From: VAXT01 sp963794605
GTDB taxonomy: Bacteria > Actinomycetota > Thermoleophilia > Gaiellales > Gaiellaceae
Direction: 5' to 3'
NCBI GenBank assembly: GCA_963794605.1
Contig: CAWCEN010000003.1
Location: forward strand, 248,001 to 312,000
DNA length: 64,000 nucleotides
The notes below the pieces were generated by a model. It was not told where the DNA came from. It worked only from the letters and a program-made list of their open reading frames with translations, and did not search any database. A program made the translations under genes and the position numbers. Shown piece by piece: positions 41,771 through 49,884 of the stretch. Each line of letters opens with the position of its first letter. The stretch's first letter is position 1.

Positions 41771-43392
41771 CGCACCGTTTGCAGGAACTCCTGGCCCCCG
41801 AGCATACGGCGGACCTCCTCCTGCCTGCCGTCCTCGTCCAGTTGCTCGATCCGAGTGTGCGTCGGATCGCCCGGGATCTTCTGGACGCTGAAGTGACGGT
41901 CGGCGACGGTCGCGATCTGCGGCAGGTGCGTGATCGTGATCACCTGCGCGCGTTCCGCGAGCCGGCGCAGCGTCTCGCCCACCGCGTGGGCAGTCTCGCC
42001 CCCGATTCCCGCGTCGATCTCGTCGAAGACCATCGTCGCGCCGCCCCCGACTGCAGCGATCGCGAGCGCGATGCGCGAGAGCTCACCGCCCGAGGCAGTC
42101 TCGGCGACCGGTGCGAACGCGAGCCCAGGGTTGGGCCGGATCAGGAATTTGACCTCGTCCGTGCCGGTCGCGCTTGGGTCGCGCTCGCCGAGGTCCACCC
42201 GGAACTCGCCTTCACCGAGGCCGACGCCGTGCAACTCCACTTCAACCGCGGTCGCGAAGGGCGCGGCCGCGGAATGCCGGTTCTTGGAGAGCCGGTCCGT
42301 AAGCGTCTTTGCACGCTTCTCGGCCTCGGCCAGCCCAGCGGCCGCCGCCTCCAGAGGATCGGCGCCGTCCGCGAATGCGGCCAGCTCGGCTCGCGCCTCG
42401 GCCGCTCGCGCGAGCAGCTCCGCGTAGCTCTCGCACCGGAAGCGCCGTTTCGCATCTGCAATCCGCTCCAGCTCGGACTCGACCTGCTCCAGGCGATCGG
42501 GCTCTGCCTGCAGCGAGTCGAGAAACCGTCGCAGCTCGAGCGTCGTCTCGTTCAACATGAGCTCCGCGTCCCGAAGCTCGCGCGCGGCCACCTCGAGCTC
42601 GGGCGCGATCCCGGCGACGGCGGCCAGAGACCGTTCGGCTCCCCCGATGAGAGCGCTCGCCCCCTCCCCCTCTTCCGGAGCGAGCGCGGCCACCGCACGG
42701 GCAGCGGCATCCGCGAGCTCGGTCACGTGGCGCAGCCGCTCCCGCTCTGCGCGGAGCGAATCTTCGGCGTCGTCCGTCAGGCCCTCCGTGTCCTCGACGA
42801 GCGCGCGCAACTCTGCGAGCCGCGACTCCGCGTCGGCCGCGCCGCTGCTCAGCTCGTCGTGCCGGCGGCGAGCGACCCCGAGCTCCCGCCACGCGGCCCG
42901 CAGCTCCCGTCGCAGGCGCAGCTGCTCCTCGCCGACGAAGGCATCGAGGACGTCGAGCTGGTACGACGGCCGCGCGAGGCGGCGCTGCTCGAACTGGCCG
43001 GACATCGCGATCAGGCGCTCAGCCGCAGCAGCCAGGTCCTCACGAGCGGCACTGCGGCCCCACGCGTAGGCGCGCGTCCGACCGTCGGCGAACACGCGCC
43101 GAGCCAGGACGAGCCCCTCCTCGTCCTCGGGCCTCAGCTCCGCGAGCGCGTCGAGCTCGTCCTCCTCGAGCAGCCCGGCCGGCACGTCGAACTCGGCTTC
43201 GACGTACGCCTCTTCGGCCCCCGGCCCGACGAATGCCGCGTCGCCCTTGGCGCCGAGCAGGAGCCCGATCGCCTGGGCGAGGATCGTCTTCCCGGCGCCG
43301 GTTTCCCCGGTGATCGCGTTCAGCCCCGATCCGGGCTCGAGATCGGCCTCCCGGATGAGGACGAGGTTCTCGATGCGGAGCCTACGGAGCAC
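41767..43392 (-). CDS. recN: DNA repair protein RecN
   Basis: About 541 aa, an SMC-like ATPase acting in double-strand break repair. The N-terminal P-loop is NAITGETGAGKTILAQAIGLLLG, followed by a long coiled-coil arm (about 150-370). The C-terminal half has the ABC signature SGGELSRIALAIA, Walker B TMVFDEIDAGIGGETA and the H-loop QVITITHLPQIA. The start is GTG at 43392 (VLRRLRIENLVLIREADL, as in relatives). An in-frame GTG at 43422 would add ten residues; neither has a clear ribosome binding site. No LexA box was found upstream, unlike imuB. Confidence 0.95.
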   Translation of the reverse strand: MLRRLRIENLVLIREADLEPGSGLNAITGETGAGKTILAQAIGLLLGAKGDAAFVGPGAEEAYVEAEFDVPAGLLEEDELDALAELRPEDEEGLVLARRVFADGRTRAYAWGRSAAREDLAAAAERLIAMSGQFEQRRLARPSYQLDVLDAFVGEEQLRLRRELRAAWRELGVARRRHDELSSGAADAESRLAELRALVEDTEGLTDDAEDSLRAERERLRHVTELADAAARAVAALAPEEGEGASALIGGAERSLAAVAGIAPELEVAARELRDAELMLNETTLELRRFLDSLQAEPDRLEQVESELERIADAKRRFRCESYAELLARAAEARAELAAFADGADPLEAAAAGLAEAEKRAKTLTDRLSKNRHSAAAPFATAVEVELHGVGLGEGEFRVDLGERDPSATGTDEVKFLIRPNPGLAFAPVAETASGGELSRIALAIAAVGGGATMVFDEIDAGIGGETAHAVGETLRRLAERAQVITITHLPQIATVADRHFSVQKIPGDPTHTRIEQLDEDGRQEEVRRMLGGQEFLQTVR

Positions 43393-43470
43393 GCTACGCG
43401 TCCGAATTGGCCGAAGGGACACATTGACCGGTCCGACACTGCTTCCGCGATAGCTGTGTGATGAACCTGG

Positions 43471-44331
43471 TCAAGACGCGAATGTCTCTCTGTATCTCCT
43501 GAAGAACGTCGCCTCGGGTAGGTGCGCGAGCCGCGTTCGCTCCTCGCCGAGCTTCGCGACCACCCGCTCCCCGCCAGCGAGTTGAGTCACGGGCCGGCCG
43601 TCGACGAGCACCTGGGCCGGTACCTCGGGAGTCCGGTTGTCGATCTCGACATTGCTCCCGCGCGCCACGACGAGCGGTCGCGCGTGCAGGGAGTGCGCGG
43701 CGATGAAGGTCACCGTCTGCGCGTCCAGCCCCCACATGAGCACCGGTCCGCCGTTCGACAGGTTGTAGCCCGTCGAGCCGGAGGGAGTCGAGCAGATCAC
43801 TCCGTCGCACGCGAGGACGCCGAGATCTTCCCCGCCGATCGCCCAGCCGAGCTCGATCATGCGCCCGACGATCGAGCTCGCGATGACTACGTCGTTGACT
43901 GCGACGTGCTCCTCGTCGCCGGCATGGGCCTGGAGCGTGGGCAGCTCCGCGACGAGGTACTCGCCGCCGAATGCGCGCTCGAGCCCCGGCTCGAGGTCGT
44001 CGGCCGCGATCGAGGTGAGGAAGCCGACCGCGCCGTAGTTGACGCCGATCACGGGCGGGCCGGAACCGAGCGTGCGCTTGAGCGCGCGCAGCATCGTCCC
44101 GTCTCCGCCGAGCACGACGACCAGGTCGGCAGAACCAAGGTCGCCGTCCGGCGGCCGGTCGTGCTTCGCCGCCTCGTCTTGCGGATAGATCAGGTCGACG
44201 CCGCACTTGGCCGCGACGCGCTCCAGGCGCTCGAGCGCCTCGCCGATCGCCTCCGGATGACCGTGCGTGACGACAGCCGCAGAGTGAACGGGCTCAGCTG
44301 ACGGCGTCTTCGATCCAGTCGTCGAGCTCAT
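43471..44331 (-). CDS. nadK: NAD kinase
   Basis: A 286-aa ATP-NAD kinase that makes NADP. Signature motifs: VVVLGGDGTMLRALKR (GGDG), GVNYGAVGFLTS, AVNDVVIASS (the NE/D motif in ND form), CDGVICSTPSGSTGYNLSNGGP and PLVVARGSNVEI. The first 20 residues (MSSTTGSKTPSAEPVHSAAV) are encoded within the end of tlyA (38-bp overlap), so translation is coupled. The order tlyA–nadK–recN–steA is the conserved actinobacterial arrangement. Confidence 0.96.
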   Translation of the reverse strand: MSSTTGSKTPSAEPVHSAAVVTHGHPEAIGEALERLERVAAKCGVDLIYPQDEAAKHDRPPDGDLGSADLVVVLGGDGTMLRALKRTLGSGPPVIGVNYGAVGFLTSIAADDLEPGLERAFGGEYLVAELPTLQAHAGDEEHVAVNDVVIASSIVGRMIELGWAIGGEDLGVLACDGVICSTPSGSTGYNLSNGGPVLMWGLDAQTVTFIAAHSLHARPLVVARGSNVEIDNRTPEVPAQVLVDGRPVTQLAGGERVVAKLGEERTRLAHLPEATFFRRYRETFAS

Positions 44332-45058
44332 CGGGCAACGAGGGGTCTTCGCGGTGGACGAGGTGCAGGAAGAACTCCCGGTTTCCCTTCGGGCCGGGCA
44401 GTCCCGAGTCTACGACGCCGAGCAGCTGGGCCGGCCACGCGAGAGCCGCCTCGGCTACGTCACGGAGCACGCGCGTTTGGACCTCGGGATCGCGGATCAC
44501 TCCACCTCGCCCGACCTCCTCCCGGCCCGCCTCGAACTGCGGCTTGACGAGGACGAGCGCCTCCCAGCCGGCTTGCGCGAGCCTGAGCGCGGGCGGGAGC
44601 GCAATGCGAACGCTGATGAACGAGACGTCGCAGGTCACGAGGTCGGGCGCGAACCGCAGCTCGGTCAGCTCGCGGGCGTTCGTGCGCTCGAGCACGGTCA
44701 CCCGGGGATCGTTGCGCAGCCGTTCATGGAGCTGGCCGCGGCCGACGTCGAGCGCGATCACACGCGCGGCGCCGCGCTGGAGCAGCACGTCCGTGAAGCC
44801 TCCGGTCGAGGCGCCGACATCGAGGGCGTCGCGCCCGGCCGGGTCGACACCGAGCTCGTCGAGCGCGTGCGCGAGCTTGTCACCTCCGCGCGAGACGAAT
44901 CTCGGCGGCTGCTCGACGACGAGCTCCGCCGATTCGTCAACCTGCTGACCGGCCTTCTCGTAGCCGTGGACGAGGCCGGCCATCACGAGCGCCTGGGCCT
45001 GCGCGCGGCTCTCGGCGAGCCCGCGCTCGACGAGAAGGACATCCAGCCGCTTGCGCAC
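44294..45058 (-). CDS. tlyA: TlyA family rRNA 2'-O-methyltransferase
   Basis: A 254-aa protein: an S4 RNA-binding domain (RKRLDVLLVERGLAESRAQAQALVMAGLV), linker FVSRGGDKLAHALDE and an FtsJ-like methyltransferase (DALDVGASTGGFTDVLLQRGA as the SAM site, VIALDVGRGQL, DLVTCDVSFIS, LVLVKPQFEAGREEVGRGG). Mycobacterial TlyA methylates 16S and 23S rRNA and its loss gives capreomycin resistance. The gene starts ATG/GTG at 45058, 10 bp after the prenyl-synthase stop, and overlaps nadK by 38 bp. Confidence 0.95.
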   Translation of the reverse strand: MRKRLDVLLVERGLAESRAQAQALVMAGLVHGYEKAGQQVDESAELVVEQPPRFVSRGGDKLAHALDELGVDPAGRDALDVGASTGGFTDVLLQRGAARVIALDVGRGQLHERLRNDPRVTVLERTNARELTELRFAPDLVTCDVSFISVRIALPPALRLAQAGWEALVLVKPQFEAGREEVGRGGVIRDPEVQTRVLRDVAEAALAWPAQLLGVVDSGLPGPKGNREFFLHLVHREDPSLPDELDDWIEDAVS

Positions 45059-45068
45059 TCGCGGAAGG

Positions 45069-45908
45069 CTAGCTCGCCGCTGCGCGCCTTTTTAGGCCCA
45101 AAAGCAGCTCGTCCAGAAGTGACGTGTCCGCCGGGATGGTCGCCAGCTGGGCGCGGGCGCGCGTTTCCAGCTCGTTCGCCAGGTCGTGCGCTCCGTCCCT
45201 TCCGAGCTCCGCGGCGAGGCCGTCGCCGTCGAGGACGTCGTCCACGACCTGGTAGAGCAAGCCGAACTCGGAGGCGAAGCTGCGCCAGGGACCTCTGTCA
45301 GCCTCGGGCACATCCGCGACTGCGAGGGCGCTTCCGACCGCGGCCTCGAAGAGCCGCCCGGTCTTGAGGGAGTGGCGTCGCGCGAGGTCGCCGTCGCCGC
45401 CGCGCACATCGTCGAACTGCCCGCCGATCATGCCCAGCGTCGCGCGGGACAGCTCGTGCGCCACGGCCGCCGTCGGATATGACAGCGCAAGCTCGAACGC
45501 CTGGGCCAGCAGCGCGTCGCCGTTGAGAATCGCGGTCGCCTCGTCGAACTGGACGTGCGAGGTCGCGCGCCCGCGCCTGAGATCGTCGTCGTCGAGCGCG
45601 GGCAGATCGTCGTGGACCATCCCGAACGTGTGCACGAGCTCGATCGCCGCCGCTGCCGGCAGCAGGTCGGTCGGCGCGGCGCCAAGGGCCTCGCCGGTCG
45701 CGAGACAGAGCACGGGCCGGATCCGCTTGCCGCCGCCGTCGAGGCTGTAGCGCATCGCGTCCGTCAGCTCGCCCAGTTCGTCAGAAAACGGGAGCTTCCC
45801 GAGGTACGCCTCGATCAGATCTCGGTGCGCGTCGACCGTAGAGCGCCCGCTTCGATTCGGTGTAGGTCGGCCGGTCATTTCAGACGGATGTCGGGCAGAG
45901 CCCGCCAT
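45069..45908 (-). CDS. ispA: Polyprenyl (farnesyl/geranylgeranyl) diphosphate synthase
   Basis: A 279-aa all-helical prenyl synthase. The substrate clamp GGGKRIRPVL precedes the first Asp-rich motif in MVHDDLPALDDDDLRRGRAT. The second is YQVVDDVLDGDG. Short-chain (C15-C20) products are typical for this length, and the residues before the first motif (ELVHTFGMVHDD) fit an FPP/GGPP-type enzyme, but chain length is not certain. An inner ATG at 45878 is an alternative start. It lies between the coiled-coil gene and tlyA in the usual xseB–ispA–(dxs)–tlyA neighbourhood; no dxs is present here. Confidence 0.9.
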   Translation of the reverse strand: MAGSARHPSEMTGRPTPNRSGRSTVDAHRDLIEAYLGKLPFSDELGELTDAMRYSLDGGGKRIRPVLCLATGEALGAAPTDLLPAAAAIELVHTFGMVHDDLPALDDDDLRRGRATSHVQFDEATAILNGDALLAQAFELALSYPTAAVAHELSRATLGMIGGQFDDVRGGDGDLARRHSLKTGRLFEAAVGSALAVADVPEADRGPWRSFASEFGLLYQVVDDVLDGDGLAAELGRDGAHDLANELETRARAQLATIPADTSLLDELLLGLKRRAAAS

Positions 45909-45935
45909 CCTGACAGCGGCATCTGCAAGCGATGC

Positions 45936-46121
45936 CTACTCGGCGGCATCGCGGCGCGCCTGCTCGAGCTCGGCCTCGACCTGCTTCGCGATCTCTGCGA
46001 GCTCGGCGAGGAGGTCGATCGCCTGATCGGGATCCTGCGTGGCCTCGAGCCGCTCGCGCGTCTGCTCGAGCCGCTCCAGGAGCTCCTCGGCGCGCTTGAG
46101 GGCCTCCTCGGCCGAGCTCAC
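45936..46121 (-). CDS. Small coiled-coil protein at the xseB position
   Basis: A 61-aa, fully helical, acidic protein (EEALKRAEELLERLEQTRER, then AIDLLAELAEIAKQVEAELEQARRDAAE). Position between nusB and ispA is where xseB (exonuclease VII small subunit) often lies, and EEALKRAEELLERLE resembles the start of XseB. However, the second XseB helix signature (LEESLxLYExG) is missing and no xseA is present in the window. I therefore leave it unnamed. The GTG overlaps the nusB stop (GTGA), so it is co-translated with nusB. Confidence 0.6.
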   Translation of the reverse strand: MSSAEEALKRAEELLERLEQTRERLEATQDPDQAIDLLAELAEIAKQVEAELEQARRDAAE

Positions 46122-46495
46122 GCGACCTGCTCCCGTGCGATCCGCCCGAGAATCCCGTTCACAAGGCGCCCCGCCTCGTCGGACGCGTAGCGCTTCGCGA
46201 GCGTCACCGCCTCGTCGATCGCGACCTCGACCGGCACCTCTCCGCGATCGAGCTCGAAGATCCCGATCCGCAGGACATTGCGCTCGAGCGCCCCGAGCCG
46301 GTCCGCCGGCCAGCCCTCGGAGGCGGCGGAGAGCCGTTCGTCCAGCTCCTCCGCCTGCGCCGCAACCGCCTCGGCGAGGTCGCGCGCGAACGGGTCGACC
46401 TCGCCCTCGTACAACGACGCGAGCGGCTGGCCGGTCACGTCCCACTGGTAGAGCAGGAACAGCGCCGTGCGCCGGGCTGCTCGTCGACCCGCCAT
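46118..46495 (-). CDS. nusB: Transcription antitermination factor NusB
   Basis: A 125-aa all-helical RNA-binding protein that joins NusE (S10) in antitermination complexes on rRNA operons. Typical pieces are RRAARRTALFLLYQWDVTG at the N-terminus, DRLGALERNVLRIGIFEL and VPVEVAIDEAVTLAKRYASDEAGRLVNGILGRI. It is slightly shorter than most NusB. The ATG shares one base with the accC stop (TGATG), and its own stop overlaps the coiled-coil gene, so this is a continuous accB–accC–nusB unit, a common actinobacterial and firmicute arrangement. Confidence 0.95.
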   Translation of the reverse strand: MAGRRAARRTALFLLYQWDVTGQPLASLYEGEVDPFARDLAEAVAAQAEELDERLSAASEGWPADRLGALERNVLRIGIFELDRGEVPVEVAIDEAVTLAKRYASDEAGRLVNGILGRIAREQVA

Positions 46496-47850
46496 CAGCC
46501 GGTCAGCGCAGGCAAGCGGCGGCCCGCTTCCTCGAGGAAGCTCGTCGAGTAGCGGCCCGCGGCGAATTCCTCGGTGCGGAGCACGTCGCGCGCCGCGGCC
46601 GCCGTCGTGGGCACACCCACGACCTCGAGCTCGGCAAGCGCCCGCAGCGCCCGGTCGATCGCGGACTGGCGATCGGCGTCGTGGACGATCACTTTGGCGA
46701 GCAGCGAGTCGTAGTTCGGCGGGATGACGACGCCGTCCTCGATGTGCGTGTCCACGCGCACGCCGGGACCGAGCGGCGGGCGAAAGCGCTCGATCCTCCC
46801 CGGGACGGGCATGAACTCGCGGGCTGGATCCTCGGCGTTGATCCGGATCTCGATCGCATGGCCGCTCCGCTCCGCGCGTCCCGTCGTCGTCAGGCGCTCG
46901 CCCGCGGCGACCCGAAGCTGCTCGCGCACGAGGTCGATTCCCGTGACGAGCTCGCTGACCGGATGCTCGACCTGAAGCCGGGCGTTGAGCTCGATGAAGT
47001 AGAAGGAGCGGCCGGGCCCGAGCAGGAACTCGAACGTGCCCGCGTTCTTGTAGTCAACTGCCCGCGCCGCTCGCTCGGCCGCGTCCTCCATCTGCGCGCG
47101 CATCTCGTCGTCGAGCGCCGGCGACGGCGACTCCTCGATCAGCTTCTGGTGGCGGCGCTGGATCGAGCACTCGCGCTCTCCGAGCGTGAGCACGCCGCCC
47201 TGGCCGTCCGCGAGCACCTGGATCTCGACGTGCCGCGCGGGGACGATCATCTTCTCGAGATAGAGCCCCGGCTCGCCGAACGCAGCCTGCGCCTCGGCGG
47301 CGGCGGTCTGGAACGCCCCCTCGAGCTCGTCCGGGTCGCGAACCGTGCGCATGCCCTTGCCGCCTCCCCCCGCGACGGCCTTGAGCAGGACCGGATAGCC
47401 CGTTTCGTCGGCGGCCGAGCGCGCCTCGTCGAGCGTCGTGGCGCCTTCGGTCCCCGGCACGACCGGGACTCCCGCGGCAACCATCTCCTGTTTGGCGGCC
47501 GCCTTGTCGCCCATGCGCGCCATCGTCTCGGCCGTCGGTCCGACGAAGACGAGGTCGTTGTCGAGGCACGCCTCGACAAAGGCCGGGTTCTCGGAGAGGA
47601 AGCCATACCCGGGGTGGATCGCCTCGCAGCGCGTCGTCGTCGCGGCCGCGATTACCGACGGGATGCGGAGGTAGCTCTCGGCGGGCGGAGCGGGGCCGAT
47701 GCAGACTGCGCGATCGGCAAGCCGCGTGTGGAGCGCGCCCTCGTCCGCGGTCGAGTAGACGGACACGGCCTCGACGCCGAGCTCGTGGAGCGCGCGGATC
47801 ACACGGACCGCAATCTCCCCTCGGTTCGCGATCAGGACTCGGTTGAACAC
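46495..47850 (-). CDS. accC: Biotin carboxylase subunit of acetyl-CoA carboxylase
   Basis: A 451-aa biotin carboxylase: ATP-dependent carboxylation of biotin on BCCP. N-terminal VLIANRGEIAVRVIRALHELG; Gly-rich ATP loop GGGGKGMRTV; EKMIVPARHVEIQVL; HQKLIEESPSPAL; the catalytic Glu/Arg region FIELNARLQVEHPVSELVTGIDLV. It directly abuts the upstream CT–BCCP fusion gene and starts at a GTG right after that gene's stop. Being a stand-alone AccC beside a BCCP-bearing protein, it most likely charges the biotin at Lys563 of that fusion. Confidence 0.97.
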   Translation of the reverse strand: MFNRVLIANRGEIAVRVIRALHELGVEAVSVYSTADEGALHTRLADRAVCIGPAPPAESYLRIPSVIAAATTTRCEAIHPGYGFLSENPAFVEACLDNDLVFVGPTAETMARMGDKAAAKQEMVAAGVPVVPGTEGATTLDEARSAADETGYPVLLKAVAGGGGKGMRTVRDPDELEGAFQTAAAEAQAAFGEPGLYLEKMIVPARHVEIQVLADGQGGVLTLGERECSIQRRHQKLIEESPSPALDDEMRAQMEDAAERAARAVDYKNAGTFEFLLGPGRSFYFIELNARLQVEHPVSELVTGIDLVREQLRVAAGERLTTTGRAERSGHAIEIRINAEDPAREFMPVPGRIERFRPPLGPGVRVDTHIEDGVVIPPNYDSLLAKVIVHDADRQSAIDRALRALAELEVVGVPTTAAAARDVLRTEEFAAGRYSTSFLEEAGRRLPALTG

Positions 47851-49674
47851 CTACAGAGCGTCCAGCGGCCTGGCGAGCACAGGCTCGAGGTCGAACAGGG
47901 CCTGGCCGAACTCGACGGGCTGTCCGTTCTGGACGTGGATCATTCGGACAACGCCCTCGACCTCGGCCTTGACCTCGTTCATCAGCTTCATCGCCTCCAG
48001 GATGCACAGCGTCTGGCCCGCCGCGACCGCGTCGCCGACCTCGACGAAGGGCGGCGCCCCAGGTTGCGACGCCCGGTAGAAGGTTCCGACCATCGGCGCC
48101 TCCACGCGGATCGCTCCGTCCGTCGGGGGTTCGTCCACGGCCGGCTCGACAGACATATCCGTGGAGAGCGGCTCCCCTGCGCTCGCCGGGGCCGCCTCGA
48201 CCGGCGCCGGCTCCTCCGTGCGGCGCACCGACACCCGCGTCCCCTCTTCCTCGACCGAGATCTCCGCGATGCCCGTCTCCTGGACGATCCGCACGACCTC
48301 GCGGATCCGCTCGGCGCGTGTCTGGTCGACCCCGCCTCCGAGCAGCGACTCCTCGCCGCTCGAGCGCTCGCGAATCGCCCTGAGGAGAGGCTCGGCCTCG
48401 TCCCCGAAGAGCGCCAGCAGGAGGAGCTCCTCTTCACTCGCCGCGAGTCCCTTCGCCTCGTCGCGCAGCTCGTCGAGCACGATCGGGTCGTCGCGCATGT
48501 CCGCGTCGCCCGCGACGAGGGTCACGGCCCGCTGGACCGTGCTGTCGATCTGGCCGGGAGGCGTCCCGAAGCGGCCCTGAAGCAGGTCGCGCAGCTCGTC
48601 GACGACGGTCTGGTAGCGCGTTGCGGAGAGGACGTGGACGATTGCCTGTGACGCGAGGATCTGGCCGATCGGGGCGGCCAGCGGCGGTGACCCAGACTCG
48701 CCGCGGATGACGGCGAGCTCGTCAAGAACCTCGTCCAGCCGGTCGGTCGCCCCATACGCACGCAGGCGCATGTCGATCGACGCGACCAGGCCCGCCGGAA
48801 GCTCGTGCTGCGCGGCACGGACGGCGATCCGCGGCGCAAGAGGAGTCACCGGGTCGTCACCGATGAACTCGTCGACCAGCTCCGCGGCGTGCCAAAGCGC
48901 GGCGGCGTCGACGCCCGTGTCCATGCCCGCACCGCTGAGCGCGCTCGCCAGCGACTCGCCGGATACGCGATGCAGCATGAGCGCGATCGGGTAGACGGCG
49001 CAAGCCATGAGGTCGGCTCCTGCGCGCGCCGCCTCGAGCGCCGCCGCAAGCCCGCTGCCGCCGGCGCCCTGACAGTAGAGGCCTACCGGAAGGCCGCTTC
49101 CCTCGGCGAGCGCGGCCACGAGCTCGTTCGCCCGGTGCGGCTCGAGCGCGCTGGACGGATCGTGCAGGAGCACGCGCGCAGCTCCGAGCTCCGGCAGCTT
49201 CTTCGCCTGCTCGATGAGCGGCTCCGTCTCGCCGCCCTGCCCGGGGCTGTAGATCAGGCCCGCGTCGAACTCGCGCTCGGCGGCGACAATCGCCTCGCCC
49301 GCCTCGCGCAGGTTGGAGACGTCGTTGAGCGGGTCTTCGAGGCGGAAGACGTCGATGCCGCTCTCGGCTGCGCTGGCGACGAAGCGCCGCGCGAAGTCGC
49401 CTCCGACCGGGCGCGAGCCGACTAAGAAGCGACCGCGAAGCGCCATGCCGAGCGGCGTCTTGGTCCGAGCCTTGAGCGCGCGGATCCGCTCCCAGGGGCT
49501 CTCGACGCCGCGCCGCACAGCGCTGTCGAAGACCCCACCTCCGGATACCTCGAGGTATGCGAAGCCGACACCGTCGAGCAGCTCCGCCAGCCGGAACAAG
49601 TCGGCAGTCGGCATCCGCCCGGCCAGCGGCTCCTGGCTGAGCAGCCTAATGGTGGTGTCGACGAGAGCTGGCAC
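47851..49674 (-). CDS. accB: Biotin carboxyl carrier protein fused to a degenerate carboxyltransferase domain
   Basis: 607 aa. Residues 1-430 align with the carboxyltransferase (TIM-barrel plus helical) part of pyruvate carboxylase/oxaloacetate decarboxylase alpha: DTTIRLLSQEPLAGRM, GVFDSAVRRG, ESGIDVFRLEDPLNDVSNL, GADLMACAVYP. Catalytic groups are lost: LRDAHQS is IRLLSQE, the carbamylated Lys is H171 in LLHDPSSAL, and the HxH metal pair is Y200/Q202. Residues about 455-520 resemble the AccB N-terminus with a flexible Ala/Pro linker. The last 80 are a biotinyl domain with EAMKLMNE (Lys563). The position before accC and after efp is that of accB. GTG start; TACCCT ends 5 nt upstream. Confidence 0.85.
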   Translation of the reverse strand: MPALVDTTIRLLSQEPLAGRMPTADLFRLAELLDGVGFAYLEVSGGGVFDSAVRRGVESPWERIRALKARTKTPLGMALRGRFLVGSRPVGGDFARRFVASAAESGIDVFRLEDPLNDVSNLREAGEAIVAAEREFDAGLIYSPGQGGETEPLIEQAKKLPELGAARVLLHDPSSALEPHRANELVAALAEGSGLPVGLYCQGAGGSGLAAALEAARAGADLMACAVYPIALMLHRVSGESLASALSGAGMDTGVDAAALWHAAELVDEFIGDDPVTPLAPRIAVRAAQHELPAGLVASIDMRLRAYGATDRLDEVLDELAVIRGESGSPPLAAPIGQILASQAIVHVLSATRYQTVVDELRDLLQGRFGTPPGQIDSTVQRAVTLVAGDADMRDDPIVLDELRDEAKGLAASEEELLLLALFGDEAEPLLRAIRERSSGEESLLGGGVDQTRAERIREVVRIVQETGIAEISVEEEGTRVSVRRTEEPAPVEAAPASAGEPLSTDMSVEPAVDEPPTDGAIRVEAPMVGTFYRASQPGAPPFVEVGDAVAAGQTLCILEAMKLMNEVKAEVEGVVRMIHVQNGQPVEFGQALFDLEPVLARPLDAL

Positions 49675-49728
49675 CCGAGAGGGTAACGCCCCGAAACTCC
49701 TCGAGAGCCACCGCCATTCGCCGCCGGA

Positions 49729-49745
49729 GTCGGGCTCTGCCCGAC
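49729..49745. other. Perfect hairpin in the accB upstream region
   Basis: GTCGGGC TCT GCCCGAC, 55-71 nt upstream of the fusion gene's GTG, in the 210-bp gap between efp and the CT–BCCP gene. It could end the efp transcript or act as an operator. The rest of the gap holds the repeat at 49831-49868 and no gene that I can see. Confidence 0.4.
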
Positions 49746-49830
49746 GGGAGGCCGACTACCGAGAGGGGAACGCTCGAAGCAAGCCAACCTCTGCCGGCTC
49801 CTGAGACGAGCGAAAGACGCCTACGCCCGC

Positions 49831-49868
49831 AAGGAGGGGGCCCACGGGGGAACCAGGGGTCACCCGTG
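49831..49868. repeat. Palindromic repeat (copy D), eroded
   Basis: AAGGAGGGGGC (49831-49841) followed by CACGGGGGAACC ... GGGGTCACCCGTG (49843-49868). Read on the minus strand it matches copy C: palindrome first, then GCCCCCTCCTT. The outer six stem pairs (CACGGG/CCCGTG) are kept but the inner stem has mismatches, unlike the perfect copies A-C. It ends 16 bases beyond the efp stop and may double as its terminator. Confidence 0.6.
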
Positions 49869-49884
49869 AAGCTGAGCGAGCGCG

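Noticed and set aside
43393..43470. A LexA box upstream of recN
   Set aside because: No GAACnnnnGTTC sequence is present in the gap or within 50 bases of either start candidate.
45936..46121. Naming the coiled-coil gene xseB
   Set aside because: Position fits, but the second-helix signature is missing and no xseA is in the window.
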